A model generated the notes under the pieces. The model did not search any database, was not told the origin of the DNA, and saw only the letters and a list, made by a program, of their open reading frames with translations. Both the position numbers and the translations under genes were made by a program. From positions 1-64,000 of the forward strand of contig NZ_BDBD01000002.1 of assembly GCF_001612805.1 (NCBI RefSeq): 64,000 nt of DNA. The letters run 5' to 3'. How positions within the stretch are numbered: position 1 is the stretch's first letter; each line of letters starts with the position of its first letter. Positions 33,059 to 41,916 of this stretch are shown piece after piece. This stretch comes from Nocardia coubleae NBRC 108252. Its GTDB lineage: Bacteria; Actinomycetota; Actinomycetes; Mycobacteriales; Mycobacteriaceae.

Positions 33059-33465
33059 GGCGCCACCGGCCCCCGGCGGCGCAGGCCCGCGAACTCGAGG
33101 GCGGCGAAACTCGCGACGAACGCCGCGCCCGCGAACAGGAAGACCCGGCCCCAATTCGTCAACGGAATCAGGTCGATCACAGCGAGCTCGACCATGAGTA
33201 TCGCCGACAGCGCGTTGACCGCGACAACGACGACAGCCAGGCGAGACGGTAGCCGAGGGTGGCGCGCGATGAGCAGCAGTGCCGCGGCGCCGCCCAGCAT
33301 GCCGACGCCGAAGGGGACCGACCAGGAGGTCGGCAAGCCGAGCGGTTCGCGCAACAACGGGGCGGTGGCCAACAGAAAGGTGCCGAAAACGCCGGTGCTC
33401 CAGCCGTCTACCCGCAAGGCGGTGCGTAGGCCGGGACCGGCTTCAAAGGTGGTCATTGTGGTCAT
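33055..33465 (-). CDS. four-helix membrane protein
   Basis: 136 residues with four hydrophobic helices: TGVFGTFLLATAPLL, VPFGVGMLGGAAALLLIA, LAVVVVAVNALSAILMVELAV and VFLFAGAAFVASFAALEFAG (one 21-residue stretch shortened: LAVVVVAVNALSAILMV). The C-terminus is basic and Pro-rich. Function is unknown. First gene of the pair with the SnoaL-like protein, divergent from the XRE remnant. Confidence 0.6.
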   Translation of the reverse strand: MTTMTTFEAGPGLRTALRVDGWSTGVFGTFLLATAPLLREPLGLPTSWSVPFGVGMLGGAAALLLIARHPRLPSRLAVVVVAVNALSAILMVELAVIDLIPLTNWGRVFLFAGAAFVASFAALEFAGLRRRGPVAP

Positions 33466-33552
33466 GGCGTCGACGTTGCCAGCGGCCGATCATCGTCTCA
33501 ATGACCTCCGAGGTCATGGCAACCGGTCGTGCCGGACCGATAGCGTGGCCGA

Positions 33553-34264
33553 GTGACGCGTTCGATGCAGGAATCCCCCGTCGGCACACTGCTGCGGGAT
33601 TGGCGGCAGCGGCGGCGGCTGAGTCAGCTGGAGCTGGCGCTGGCCGCCGACAGTTCGGCACGGCATCTGTCCTGCGTCGAGACCGGGAAGGCCAAACCGA
33701 GCCGGGCCATGGTGCTCAAACTCTGCCCGGGCCGCGCTCGACACCATGCTGACCGCGCACGAACCCTATCCGGCGGTCGCGGTGGACCGGTACTGGAATG
33801 TCGTTGCCACCAACCGCGCGATGGGCCTCTTCTCGAACGAGGTCGACGAGCAGCTGATGGAACGCCCCAACGTCTACCGCCTGACCCTGCACCCCGGCCC
33901 GCCCGATGCCGACACACACATGATCAACCACGGTCAGGTCAGGGAACTCCTGCTCGAACGACTGCTCCGGCAGGTACGGGCGACAGGCGACCCGATCCTG
34001 CGCGCACTGTACGACGAGGTCTCCCAGTACCCCGTCCCGTCGCACACCGAACCCGATCCCAGCGCACCCACACCTTTCGCTGTACCCCTGCGCATCGCCA
34101 CCCCACTGGGCGAGCTACGCATGTTCAGCACCATGGTCACCTTCGGCGCACCCTCGGATGTGACGCTCGCGGAATTGGCCATCGAATTGTTCTATTCGAT
34201 GGACGAATTCACCGCGGACACGCTGCGCACGCTCTTCACCGCAGATGCCGCAGCCCACCCCTGA
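33553..34264 (+). pseudogene. XRE/MmyB-type regulator with internal deletion and frameshift
   Basis: The 5' part (GTG at 33553) encodes an intact helix-turn-helix, LLRDWRQRRRLSQLELALA, SSARHLSCVETGKAKPSRAMVLKL. The frame then fails near 33722, and the MmyB-like ligand domain continues in another frame from AALDTMLTAHEPYPAVAVDRYW to the stop at 34264. Intact relatives have about 35 further residues here (a region like AEHL-VPLRERN-LLLAAGYAP), so roughly 100 bases have been lost as well as the frame. The C-terminal half retains YPAVAVDRYWNVVATNRAM and the late FGAPSDVTLAELAIELFY. It is unlikely to make a working regulator. Confidence 0.8.
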
Positions 34265-34420
34265 ACGCTCGCACCGTGGTTGAGTCCACCACGCGCGGGA
34301 GGCTGGAACAGCGCCCGCGCTGGACGTCTCGGCGATGCAGGGGCACGGAACCCGAACGTGATCACCACATTCCGGTTCAGCGATAGGCGACCTGTCGGCG
34401 CCCCGGGGCACGATGTCGGC

Positions 34421-35449
34421 ATGTCAGGAAATCTCCCAAGCCTGAAAGACACCCTCGTCGCCGGTCTCACGCTCCCGATTACCGACGTCGAGCGAGAAGC
34501 TGCGCGCACCCCTCCCTACCCGATACCGGCTGCCGCTGTCCCCATCCGCGACCGTGTCCTCGAGGAACTCGTCAGCCGCCTCCCGGGCGCGGGAGACGGG
34601 CCGCCGACGGTGACTCGCGTACTGAGCTGGCCTCGGGACTACCGATTCGAGGTACAGATGCTTGCTCGCAGCCAGGGTCTCTTCGACTTCGCGGACGCGA
34701 CTTGCGCATTGATCGCGGTCGACGCACTGACCTCGGATGAGGTCGACAGCATTGCCCCGCTCCTGCCCGAGTCATGCGGGTTTCGTCGGCAGCAGGTGCT
34801 GAACCGGATCGCCGCCGGAGATCTGGCCGGCGCTCGTGCGCTCGCCACACGCATAGACGACGGATACGCCTGGCGCGCACACCGTGATATCGGCTTCGCT
34901 CTTGCCGACCAAGGCGATGTCGAAGGCTTCTTCGCCGACTGGAAGCGTTACGCGGCCGGACAGGACCGTGCGGGCATGGCCCTGCTCAAAGAACATCTGA
35001 TCGAGGGTGTCGCTCGACACCAGGGCTGGAAGGCGGCGGTGGCCGTCGCAGCGAACAAGCGGATCGGACCTAGTTTTGTCTGCCACGCGTTTACCGGATT
35101 TGTCGACGCGGCCGATGTCGACGGACTGTGGGAGGTACTGACCGGTGCTGCCAAGGGCCTCCTGCCAGAGCTCGACCAGTTGGCTTTGCTGGCCGCCACC
35201 ATCCGAGAAGCCACTCCACACGATCCCGAACGCAACCATCCCCTGCTGGACACCGTCGTGGACCGCCTCATCGCGATCGACCCCACTGCTGATAAGGCCG
35301 TCATGCGTGGCCGCGACAGGGAACTTTTCGCGCTATGGCCGGCCATCGGCGAACAAAGCACCCTCGACCGGGTCCGAAAAGCAGTCCGAACACCTGGATA
35401 CAAACGGGAACTCACCACCCTGCCGCGAGATATGTTGCCCAGCAGGTGA
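34421..35449 (+). CDS. hypothetical helical-repeat protein
   Basis: 342 residues from the ATG at 34421; upstream frame extension is not protein-like. It is mostly helical with loosely repeated units such as CGFRRQQVLNRIAAGDLAGA, RAHRDIGFALADQGDVEGFF and LDQLALLAATIREATPHDP, resembling HEAT/TPR-type scaffolds. No catalytic motif is visible and the family is not recognised. It lies alone within the accessory region. Confidence 0.55.
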   Translation: MSGNLPSLKDTLVAGLTLPITDVEREAARTPPYPIPAAAVPIRDRVLEELVSRLPGAGDGPPTVTRVLSWPRDYRFEVQMLARSQGLFDFADATCALIAVDALTSDEVDSIAPLLPESCGFRRQQVLNRIAAGDLAGARALATRIDDGYAWRAHRDIGFALADQGDVEGFFADWKRYAAGQDRAGMALLKEHLIEGVARHQGWKAAVAVAANKRIGPSFVCHAFTGFVDAADVDGLWEVLTGAAKGLLPELDQLALLAATIREATPHDPERNHPLLDTVVDRLIAIDPTADKAVMRGRDRELFALWPAIGEQSTLDRVRKAVRTPGYKRELTTLPRDMLPSR

Positions 35450-35490
35450 CTACTGCATCGAATCTGTCCGAGCTGATCGATCATCGACGG

Positions 35491-36351
35491 TTATGACCTC
35501 CCGAGGATGAAGCGTTCTGCGAATCGTGACAGTTCGTCGTATTGTTCGTTCGGGTCCTGCGCTGTGGCACTGACGACAATTCGTGTGACGCCTTGTGCCG
35601 CAAAGGCTTCGAGCCGCTCGTCGGTCATGTCGATCCCGCTCCAGCGAGTGTATTCGAGGTCATCCGGGTCCCGCCCGGACTCCTGCGCGGTCGAGCGCGC
35701 CAGTTTCCACTGCGCCGCACGTTCCTGAGGGACCAACGCCCCTCCGGGGAAATACCCGTCACCACGCAACCCGGCCCTACGTGCGGCGGCAGCACTCGAT
35801 CCACCGACGTGGATGGGTAGCGTCGCGCTCTGGTAGGGCTTGGGAAATTGCACGAGGTTGTCGAAAGAGAAGAATTCGCCCCGGAAGCTGACGCCTTCCT
35901 CGGTGCCGGACCACAGCAAACGCAGGACGTCGATCGCTTCGTCAGCACGTCGTCCGCGTGTACGGAAGTCGACACCGGTCGCCGCCGCTTCCTCCGGCAA
36001 CGTGCCCAAGCCTATTGTCAGCAACCGCATCCTGCCCTTTGACAATGTGTCGATGGTCGCCAACTGCTTGGCGAGTACCACCGGATGCCGATACGGCAGC
36101 AAGAGCACCCCAGTGCCGAGCAGGAGCCGTTCAGTCGCCGCAGCGACATACGCGAGGGTGTCGAGGGGGTCGAGGAACGGCAGTGTGGGTGGGACCTCGA
36201 AGTCGTGGAGCTTCGCTCCCGGGTACAGGACAAGGTGCTCGGGAAGGTAAAGGCCCTCGAATCCGCACGCCTCGGCATGGCGCGCGTAGGCGACGATCTG
36301 GTCCGGATCGCCACCGAAGTGAGCGCTGCTGTAGCTGACTGCGAACCTCAT
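35491..36351 (-). CDS. LLM-class F420-dependent oxidoreductase
   Basis: 286 residues, TIM-barrel luciferase-like. Features are MRFAVSYSSAHFGGDPDQI at the start, GLYLPEHLVLYPGAK, LDTLAYVAAATERLLLGTGV, PYRHPVVLAKQLATIDTLS, MRLLTIGLGTLPEE, FFSFDNLVQFPKP and LPIHVGGSS. This subgroup in actinobacteria usually uses F420H2 or FMNH2. The substrate is unknown. The 296 bases upstream (36352-36647) hold no recognisable gene. Confidence 0.85.
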   Translation of the reverse strand: MRFAVSYSSAHFGGDPDQIVAYARHAEACGFEGLYLPEHLVLYPGAKLHDFEVPPTLPFLDPLDTLAYVAAATERLLLGTGVLLLPYRHPVVLAKQLATIDTLSKGRMRLLTIGLGTLPEEAAATGVDFRTRGRRADEAIDVLRLLWSGTEEGVSFRGEFFSFDNLVQFPKPYQSATLPIHVGGSSAAAARRAGLRGDGYFPGGALVPQERAAQWKLARSTAQESGRDPDDLEYTRWSGIDMTDERLEAFAAQGVTRIVVSATAQDPNEQYDELSRFAERFILGRS

Positions 36352-36647
36352 ACCCCGGTCCTTCCGACGGGCTGCCCGTTGCGCCGCTCAGCGCAATAGC
36401 CGTCTGGGTGGCCCAACCCCGGCCCGCTTCATGAAATTCCCGCGCTGGGGCAGAGGCCTGCGCGAGTGTCGGTTCGGCCGCAGCGGGTGCCCTGCTCATA
36501 GACCTCGCACGAATAGACAAGGCGACGAACCTGACGGCGGTACAACACTGAACTGGGGTTCGATCCTGGGAGCTATCTCGGCACCGTCGAGCAACTCGGC
36601 CCCCGAAGTTTCACCTCGTAGCCGTTGGCGCTCAATCCTCGTCTTCC

Positions 36648-37778
36648 TCAACGAGCATCCGCGTGTAGCGCGAAGCAAAACGCGTCGACGCTGGAGCAGA
36701 GGCGTCGCCCTCGTAGCTGCGCATCGGGTCCTGTGGACCCTCGTCGAATCCTGCCGATGCCGTCGTGACGACGCGAGCAGAGGCACGGCCGACTGTCCAG
36801 ACATGCCGTTGGGCACGCGGTCACGAACGTCCGCATCTCCCGATGGCAGTGCTGCTCTGCCGACCCGCGCGAGGCCACTCGCAAGCGCGGGCCGACCACC
36901 CAATGCCGGCGGCGTCGGTTCAGGGGCGGTTCAGGCAACCGGATCGAAGCAAGTTTGGCCGGGTCGATCACGATGTGAAGCGCGGCGATCAGGCCATCGG
37001 TGACGGTGAAGGCGAAGGCGATGACCGAGAGAGGGGTTCCGTCAGACTGCCAGGACATGTGGCCGGGCACGCCGTTGACCAGCACGGGCCGTTGTCGAGC
37101 GACCTCGCCGGAGAACATGCGGGCGCCTGACGCGACCGCTGTCGCGCCCAGGGTAACGACCACACCGTCGGCAGTGTCGACAGTCAACTTCACCTGCGGG
37201 TCGAGAATGCGCAGGAGCGCTTCGAAGTCACCGGCCAGGGCCGCTGCGCGGAAGGCTTGGACAACGTTCCGATGCTCGCGCCCGGGCCCCGCTCGATGAT
37301 CCGTGGCTTGAACCTTGCGGCGGGCGCGACTGGCGATCATCTTGCTGGCATCGGTGGATTTGCCCAGGATCTGCCCGATTACGGAGAACGAGACCGCGAA
37401 CATATCGTGCAAGACGAACGCCACGCGTTCGCTCGGGGAGAGCGTGTCGAGCACGACAAACAATGCCAGGCCCACCGAATCCGCCAGCGCGACTTGCTCG
37501 TCCGGTGTCGGGCCGTCGGCGGGCGTCACCACGAACCCCGGAAACTCCTGCCCATAACCGGTTTCGGGGCGGGCTTTGCGGGAGCGTAGGAGGTCCAGGC
37601 TGATGTGGCTGACCACAGTGGTCAGCCAGCCCGCCAGGTTGTCGATCGTCGCTGTGTCCTGACCGACCAGGCGCAGCCAAGCTTCCTGGACAACGTCCTC
37701 GGCATCGGCGTATGAGCCCAGCACGCGATAGGCGATGGTGCGTAGCCGATCGCGCTGGGCCTCGAACGTCTCGGCCAC
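36648..37778 (-). CDS. SigJ/ECF41-type sigma factor with abnormal C-terminal extension
   Basis: 376 residues. Sigma region 2 is FEAQRDRLRTIAYRVLGSYA, DAEDVVQEAWLRL; region 4 is LDTLSPSERVAFVLHDMFAV, SFSVIGQILGKSTDASKMIA. An NTF2-like SnoaL domain follows (about 175-290), as usual for ECF41 factors, which lack a classical anti-sigma factor and use this domain for control. The family normally ends near residue 290-300. Here about 80 further residues rich in Arg and Cys (from RRRRHWVVGPRL) follow, with no family resemblance. They look like translated non-coding DNA after loss of the original stop. The protein may still work. Confidence 0.75.
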   Translation of the reverse strand: MAETFEAQRDRLRTIAYRVLGSYADAEDVVQEAWLRLVGQDTATIDNLAGWLTTVVSHISLDLLRSRKARPETGYGQEFPGFVVTPADGPTPDEQVALADSVGLALFVVLDTLSPSERVAFVLHDMFAVSFSVIGQILGKSTDASKMIASRARRKVQATDHRAGPGREHRNVVQAFRAAALAGDFEALLRILDPQVKLTVDTADGVVVTLGATAVASGARMFSGEVARQRPVLVNGVPGHMSWQSDGTPLSVIAFAFTVTDGLIAALHIVIDPAKLASIRLPEPPLNRRRRHWVVGPRLRVASRGSAEQHCHREMRTFVTACPTACLDSRPCLCSRRHDGIGRIRRGSTGPDAQLRGRRLCSSVDAFCFALHADAR

Positions 37779-37810
37779 CAGGCCGGAAGGGTGGACGGTC
37801 GCGGCTTGCG

Positions 37811-37963
37811 CTGCTCCCGCAGCGAGATCCGGTTGCCGTCCGGGTCTATCGCCTCGACCCGGATTCCAAACGGATAGTCCTCGGGCTCGGATTCCCCGAA
37901 AGTCACTCCGCCGCTAGGGAAGACCTCGAAACCTTGCGCAGTATCGTCTACACCGTCGAACTC
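37811..37963 (-). pseudogene. VOC family C-terminal remnant
   Basis: About 50 codons reading EFDGVDDTAQGFEVF, GGVTFGESEPEDYPFGIRV and IDPDGNRISLREQ, the C-terminal half of a VOC/glyoxalase protein of the type often paired with ECF41 sigma factors. The N-terminal half is missing, cut at about 37960 exactly where the oppositely oriented SDR remnant begins. No start codon with ribosome site is available. Confidence 0.6.
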
Positions 37964-38308
37964 GCGCGCCGCACTACCCACACGGCGATCGAAGCCATCG
38001 CCGTCCACCCCGGTTCGGCGATGGCCAGCCTTCAACGACACGGCACAGGAGCACTGACCCGCATTCTCACTCCTCTCGCAGCCCGCATGCTGATGGGTTC
38101 GCCCGCCGGCGCCGCGTGGCCGTCGCTGTACGCCGCCACCAGTCCCGACATCACCAGCGGCGAATTCATTCATCGGCCCGGCCGGACGCGATCAGACCTC
38201 CGGCACACCGAGACCCGCGAAACTCCCGAAAGGCGCCGCCGACAGCGAACTGGGCGCGCGATTGTGGGCCGACAGTGAACGACTCACCGGAGTCACCTTC
38301 CAACCCTG
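37958..38308 (+). pseudogene. SDR C-terminal remnant with frameshift
   Basis: About 115 codons of the C-terminal part of an atypical SDR: ELARRTTHTAIEAIAVHPGS, ILTPLAARMLMGSPAGAAWP, SLYAATSPDITSGEF. Near 38220 the frame shifts and the ending resumes as ADSELGARLWADSERLTGVT followed by FQP and a stop at 38308. The N-terminal two thirds, including the coenzyme site, are absent. It adjoins the VOC remnant 5' end to 5' end. Confidence 0.7.
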
Positions 38309-38550
38309 ACATCACTCAAACGAGCCGGGCGACAAGAACACTCATCCGATCCGCCAACTGCGCCCAGCGTGTCTCGCTCATTTCCTTCTCGCTGATCCTG
38401 TCCTGCGACGCTACCGATCAGCTCGGAAACCCGCATGAAAGCCGACGCGCTTGAACGCACTCGACCGGCGAAGAGCCACATCCCAGGTTGACGTCGGGAC
38501 CGCACACGAAATCTGTTGCCGCTCCGTGCTCGGGTGCCCACACTGTCCGC

Positions 38551-38934
38551 GTGGCCCTCATAAACGACGATTCCGAGATCGAGTACGTGGTTTCAGCTGA
38601 GCTACGGTTGGCCGACCGCCAGATTCGAAACTCCAGAGCCGATTCCGCTGCGCTACTGGACGCGGACTTTCGCGAGTTCGGCGCATCCGGCAGGGTGTGG
38701 GACAGAGAGTCGATTCTCGACATGATGAGCGACGACATTTCCTCGGCGCCCACGATCGACCACGTCACAGCCGCACGTCTGGCGCCGACCGTGATTCACG
38801 TGACCTACCGGACACGTAGCAAGGAACGCACCGCTGTTCGCAGCTCGATTTGGCTGCTTCGCGACGGCAGCTGGAACCTCTACTTTCACCAGGGAACTGT
38901 GCAACATGAGACAGCGACACAGGATGACAACTAG
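38551..38934 (+). CDS. NTF2-like/DUF4440-type protein
   Basis: 127 residues from a GTG at 38551 (no clear ribosome site; an in-frame TTG at 38488 is possible). AELRLADRQIRNSRADSAAL, DADFREFGASGRVWDRESIL and the end SSIWLLRDGSWNLYFHQGT match small NTF2-fold proteins of the DUF4440 type. These bind ligands or assist unknown reactions. The two neighbours are unrelated, and the gap 38309-38550 shows nothing else. Confidence 0.65.
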   Translation: MALINDDSEIEYVVSAELRLADRQIRNSRADSAALLDADFREFGASGRVWDRESILDMMSDDISSAPTIDHVTAARLAPTVIHVTYRTRSKERTAVRSSIWLLRDGSWNLYFHQGTVQHETATQDDN

Positions 38935-38989
38935 CTGATGAGGTACGCACGAGGAACCAGACGACCTGACGTCAGCAGAAGTAGCCTCG

Positions 38990-39505
38990 TCACAGTTCGG
39001 ACCAAGCGACCCCGGACCATGGTGAGGTTCGGCCGGCTATCAGCTGGAGGTGGAAGTCGGGACCTTCGTGTGTCCGATCCTCCTCGGGATCGGTGAGTTG
39101 GGTGACGGTGCAGATGTAGTCGCCGTTGGGGAGTTCGATGCCGGACCCGTATATGTCCTTGTCGTCGTCCACGGCGGATTCCGCGTACTGGGCAGCCATG
39201 GTGACCGTCTCCAGATTGACCACGATCAGCTCACCACGCGTCACGGTGATGGGGCCGGTGATCTGCCTGATGACCGGCAGCCGCGGATCCACCGGAGAAT
39301 CCGAAAGGTCGATCCGCCACTGCTCCTCGCCGCCGGTTCCCCAGAACAGCATCGTCTGCTGCCGTATCTCGGATTCGAAGCGCTCGAACAGCATTTCCAA
39401 GGTCCAGTCTTCACCCACGAACGACGTGTACGCGTGGGGGTCGACAAGGCCGAGGAATCCCGAGTCATCGGTCATGTCGTCGATCCGATGCTGAAGCTGT
39501 GCCAC
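38990..39505 (-). CDS. hypothetical protein, immunity-like
   Basis: 171 residues from the GTG at 39505, chosen for an excellent GGGGAGGA six bases upstream; an ATG at 39475 lacks one. Sequence is acidic and aromatic: FLGLVDPHAYTSFVGEDWTL, EMLFERFESEIRQQTMLFWG, LPNGDYICTVTQLTDPEEDR. No family is recognised. Its style (single domain, acidic, no signal) and place near Imm8 and SUKH genes suggest an orphan immunity protein. The 529 bases upstream (39506-40034) contain no convincing gene. Confidence 0.5.
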   Translation of the reverse strand: MAQLQHRIDDMTDDSGFLGLVDPHAYTSFVGEDWTLEMLFERFESEIRQQTMLFWGTGGEEQWRIDLSDSPVDPRLPVIRQITGPITVTRGELIVVNLETVTMAAQYAESAVDDDKDIYGSGIELPNGDYICTVTQLTDPEEDRTHEGPDFHLQLIAGRTSPWSGVAWSEL

Positions 39506-40034
39506 GCGGTTGTCCTCCCCGGAATGATCACCGAACCCTACCGCCGCGATGTTCGGTCGAAACACCGAACCCGCTCCCCACGGCATCCACGAAGAAGTCC
39601 GAAGAGCTCCCCCGGAAGTGCTCCGGCGCAGGAGAACTGACAACCTCAGCATGCTGATCGGCAACACCCGGAGCCTTCGATTCGCAGTCACCTCCTACGC
39701 TCGTGCCGCCTACGGACTGCCCCGCCGACCGAGTCGGTGCCGGAACTGGGCCGAGGCATCCTCGAGCGTCTCTTGCGCCACTCGAGCGTCGTGAAGCATG
39801 TGGCATGCTCATCTGGCCGCAATGAGGTGTCGGTTGCACACTCCTCGAAGCCCGATCACGAGAGTGAGAAGACCATGTCACCTCGCCGGTCCAGTAGTCG
39901 GTCTGCGCCCACATCGCAATCACCGAGCCACGTCTGAACATCCTGGAATGCCGATGGGGGCACTGTGTGTGCTATCCGCCGGTAGTCTGGTACAGGCGTT
40001 CCGCTCGGCTGAACGCACAGGGAGGAACGCCAGC

Positions 40035-40346
40035 ATGACCGTCAATGTTTACCCGGCGATCGCCGAACGTCCCGAGAGCATGTGGGTTCTGGAGGTGTAT
40101 GGACCCGAGGGGGTGCGAAGCGTGACTCGGGGCCACACTGTTCTGGAGGCACAAGCGGTAGCCCGCGAGAAGGTGGCGCGACTGCTCGGGGTCACTACCG
40201 ACACTATAGATATCTGTATCTGGTGTGAGGCCTGCCTGCTGGAACATGATGCAGCCGCAGTCCAGGCATACGGCAATTCTGAAGGCGTATTCTGCTCGTC
40301 CTGTACAGGAGGGCCACGCTGCACATGCTCGTTCTGCAAAGAATGA
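40035..40346 (+). CDS. HicB-like N-terminal domain with Cys-rich tail
   Basis: 103 residues. GGAGG lies 8 bases before the ATG. Residues 1-55 (PAIAERPESMWVLEVYGPEG, VTRGHTVLEAQAVAREKVAR, LLGV) resemble the partial RNase H-like fold of HicB-type antitoxins. The remaining 48 residues carry eight Cys: CIWCEACLLEHD, then GVFCSSCTGGPRCTCSFCKE. That is an unusual metal-binding-like tail for a HicB protein. No HicA toxin gene is seen beside it. The Cys-rich tail could instead be a frame artefact after a lost stop. Confidence 0.5.
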   Translation: MTVNVYPAIAERPESMWVLEVYGPEGVRSVTRGHTVLEAQAVAREKVARLLGVTTDTIDICIWCEACLLEHDAAAVQAYGNSEGVFCSSCTGGPRCTCSFCKE

Positions 40347-40590
40347 GAGTTCGCTCCGCGACGCTGGACCGTGCTCCGACAACGCACTGAAATGCCGTGA
40401 TGCGGGCGGTGGTCGGCCATCCAAACCGCGTGCTTGACGAGCTTTGTCGAAATTTCGAACGCCTGGCGCGATGGCCAACGAGCCGGAACTGCCGGTTCCG
40501 AGCCGCCCCGAGTTCGCTCACCAGCCAGGCTGCTTCTCCGGCGCGAGTGCAATATCCGCTGCTGCCGATGAGCGCGTGACGCATTGGGTG

Positions 40591-40944
40591 TCAGCAATCT
40601 TCGGAATAGTCTTCGAATTCCCACATGCCGATTCGAGCGAGTTTGGCGGCGAGTTCGGGCCATGTCGGTTCATCAAGGCCTGCGACGTACCCGCGCAGGT
40701 ACTGGGTCACAGCGTCGAGATCTATCCGGTCGACGATGATCTTGTGGCGGCCGATGATCATGCCCGTCAGGTTCACCTGCTCAGCGATCCATCGAGGAGT
40801 GCACACCAACAGGTCGAAGGACTCCTCACCCCTCATCCCTTGCGGCCCCGCGAGGAAGCGAATCGCGACAGCGTCGCGGTGCTTCACAATCCCTGTTCGA
40901 AGATCGGCGTCTGGGATCTCGATCGCCCTCAGCTCCGCTTTCAT
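40591..40944 (-). CDS. immunity 8 family protein
   Basis: 117 residues matching the Imm8 pattern: MKAELRAIEIPDADL at the start, GEESFDLLVCTPRWIAEQV in the middle, GRHKIIVDRIDLDAV, and the ending ELAAKLARIGMWEFEDY. Imm8 proteins neutralise toxins of polymorphic toxin systems. No cognate toxin is adjacent, only 244 bases of unassigned DNA (40347-40590), which may hold degenerate sequence. Orphan immunity gene. Confidence 0.8.
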   Translation of the reverse strand: MKAELRAIEIPDADLRTGIVKHRDAVAIRFLAGPQGMRGEESFDLLVCTPRWIAEQVNLTGMIIGRHKIIVDRIDLDAVTQYLRGYVAGLDEPTWPELAAKLARIGMWEFEDYSEDC

Positions 40945-41120
40945 GATTCGGTCTCCTTGCTGCTACGGCCGCTCGAGGCACGGTGTCCGATTGTGCACTG
41001 CACTCAGTTGCTCTAATCGGGTGGCTACGAACGTGCGTGCCTGTGAAATGGCAGATCCCCGGTTACCGGGGTTGACTGGCACGGGGCGCGATTGTCAGAG
41101 GGATCGGGAAGTATGCGTTC

Positions 41121-41468
41121 ATGAGCTACGACCTCCTGGTCTGGGAAGGCCCCAGACCAGGCAATGCACAGCATCTGCGAGAGACACTCGACCAGATCAG
41201 CGAACGACACAGTCGAGACCACAAGCCCGACCCAGCCAGCCCCAAGATTGCCGAATTCGTCGCCGCGCTTCTCCGCCGTTGGCCAGACATTGAGCACCCC
41301 GCCAGCCCCTGGTCGGCGTCGGGTACCGGGTATGTAGACGGCCCGATCCTCAGTGTCCATATCCGGCGAGGCCGCGCGCAGGAGGTGTCGGAGTTCGTCG
41401 CTGGGCTGGCGCAGGTGTTCGGACTGGTCTGCTACGACTGTCAGCGAGGAAGAGGATTGCGGCCATGA
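41121..41468 (+). CDS. small hypothetical protein, immunity-like
   Basis: 115 residues: MSYDLLVWEGPRPGNAQHLR opens the protein, followed by FVAALLRRWPDIEHPASPWS, GYVDGPILSVHIRRGRAQEV and FGLVCYDCQRGRGLRP. The MSYDLxVWE opening, with a late CYDxQ motif, recurs in small actinobacterial and proteobacterial proteins found near toxin genes. I place it as a probable immunity protein with low certainty. Confidence 0.6.
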   Translation: MSYDLLVWEGPRPGNAQHLRETLDQISERHSRDHKPDPASPKIAEFVAALLRRWPDIEHPASPWSASGTGYVDGPILSVHIRRGRAQEVSEFVAGLAQVFGLVCYDCQRGRGLRP

Positions 41469-41916
41469 ACAGCGGGACTGGTCCCGCAGCCTTCGTTCGG
41501 CCATTCCGCATTTTGCTTCCGTGCCTCGGCTCAGCCAGACGGGCCCAGGGTTTCGACCGACCGCACAGCGCCGGTGACGGAGAACGCACGTCTTGCGAAG
41601 GCTGATGCTGTCATCGGATCCCAGTGTCGCGGTTGGTCGCTCACCGCACCAGCATTGCCTATCGGCGCGGCACGCGGAGAGTGAGCGAGTCTTCGAACAC
41701 TTGCAATGCCGCCAACGCGCAGCCTTGATCGACCGAGTGGCTCGGGTAGTGGAAGTGAGCGAGGAATTCAAAGGTAGGCGAGAGCACGAATCCTGTTGCG
41801 TCGCTATGATCCGATCATCGAAATCGAAACCTGGTTCCATGGGAATATTCAGGCATTCCCCGCTGACCCCGCACATCCGTTGGAGGCCAGGAACATCCGC
41901 TCATGCCGATGAGCGT
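41469..41916 (+). other. 448-base stretch with a degenerate coding fragment
   Basis: No intact gene is seen. From about 41797 to 41908 one frame reads LLRRYDPIIEIETWFHGNIQ, then AFPADPAHPLEARNIRSCR and a stop. This is protein-like but has no start (TAG lies just upstream). A neighbouring frame before it (SERVFEHLQCRQRAALIDRV) could be the earlier part of the same broken gene. The family is not recognised. Confidence 0.4.

Noticed and set aside
36545-36575. A GGTTCGATCC sequence like a tRNA T-loop
   Set aside because: The flanking bases do not form a T-stem, and no acceptor, D or anticodon arms are found. No tRNA gene is supported anywhere in the window.
39506-40034. Open frames on both strands in this 529-base gap
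   Set aside because: None has a ribosome site plus protein-like sequence; composition suggests non-coding or decayed DNA.
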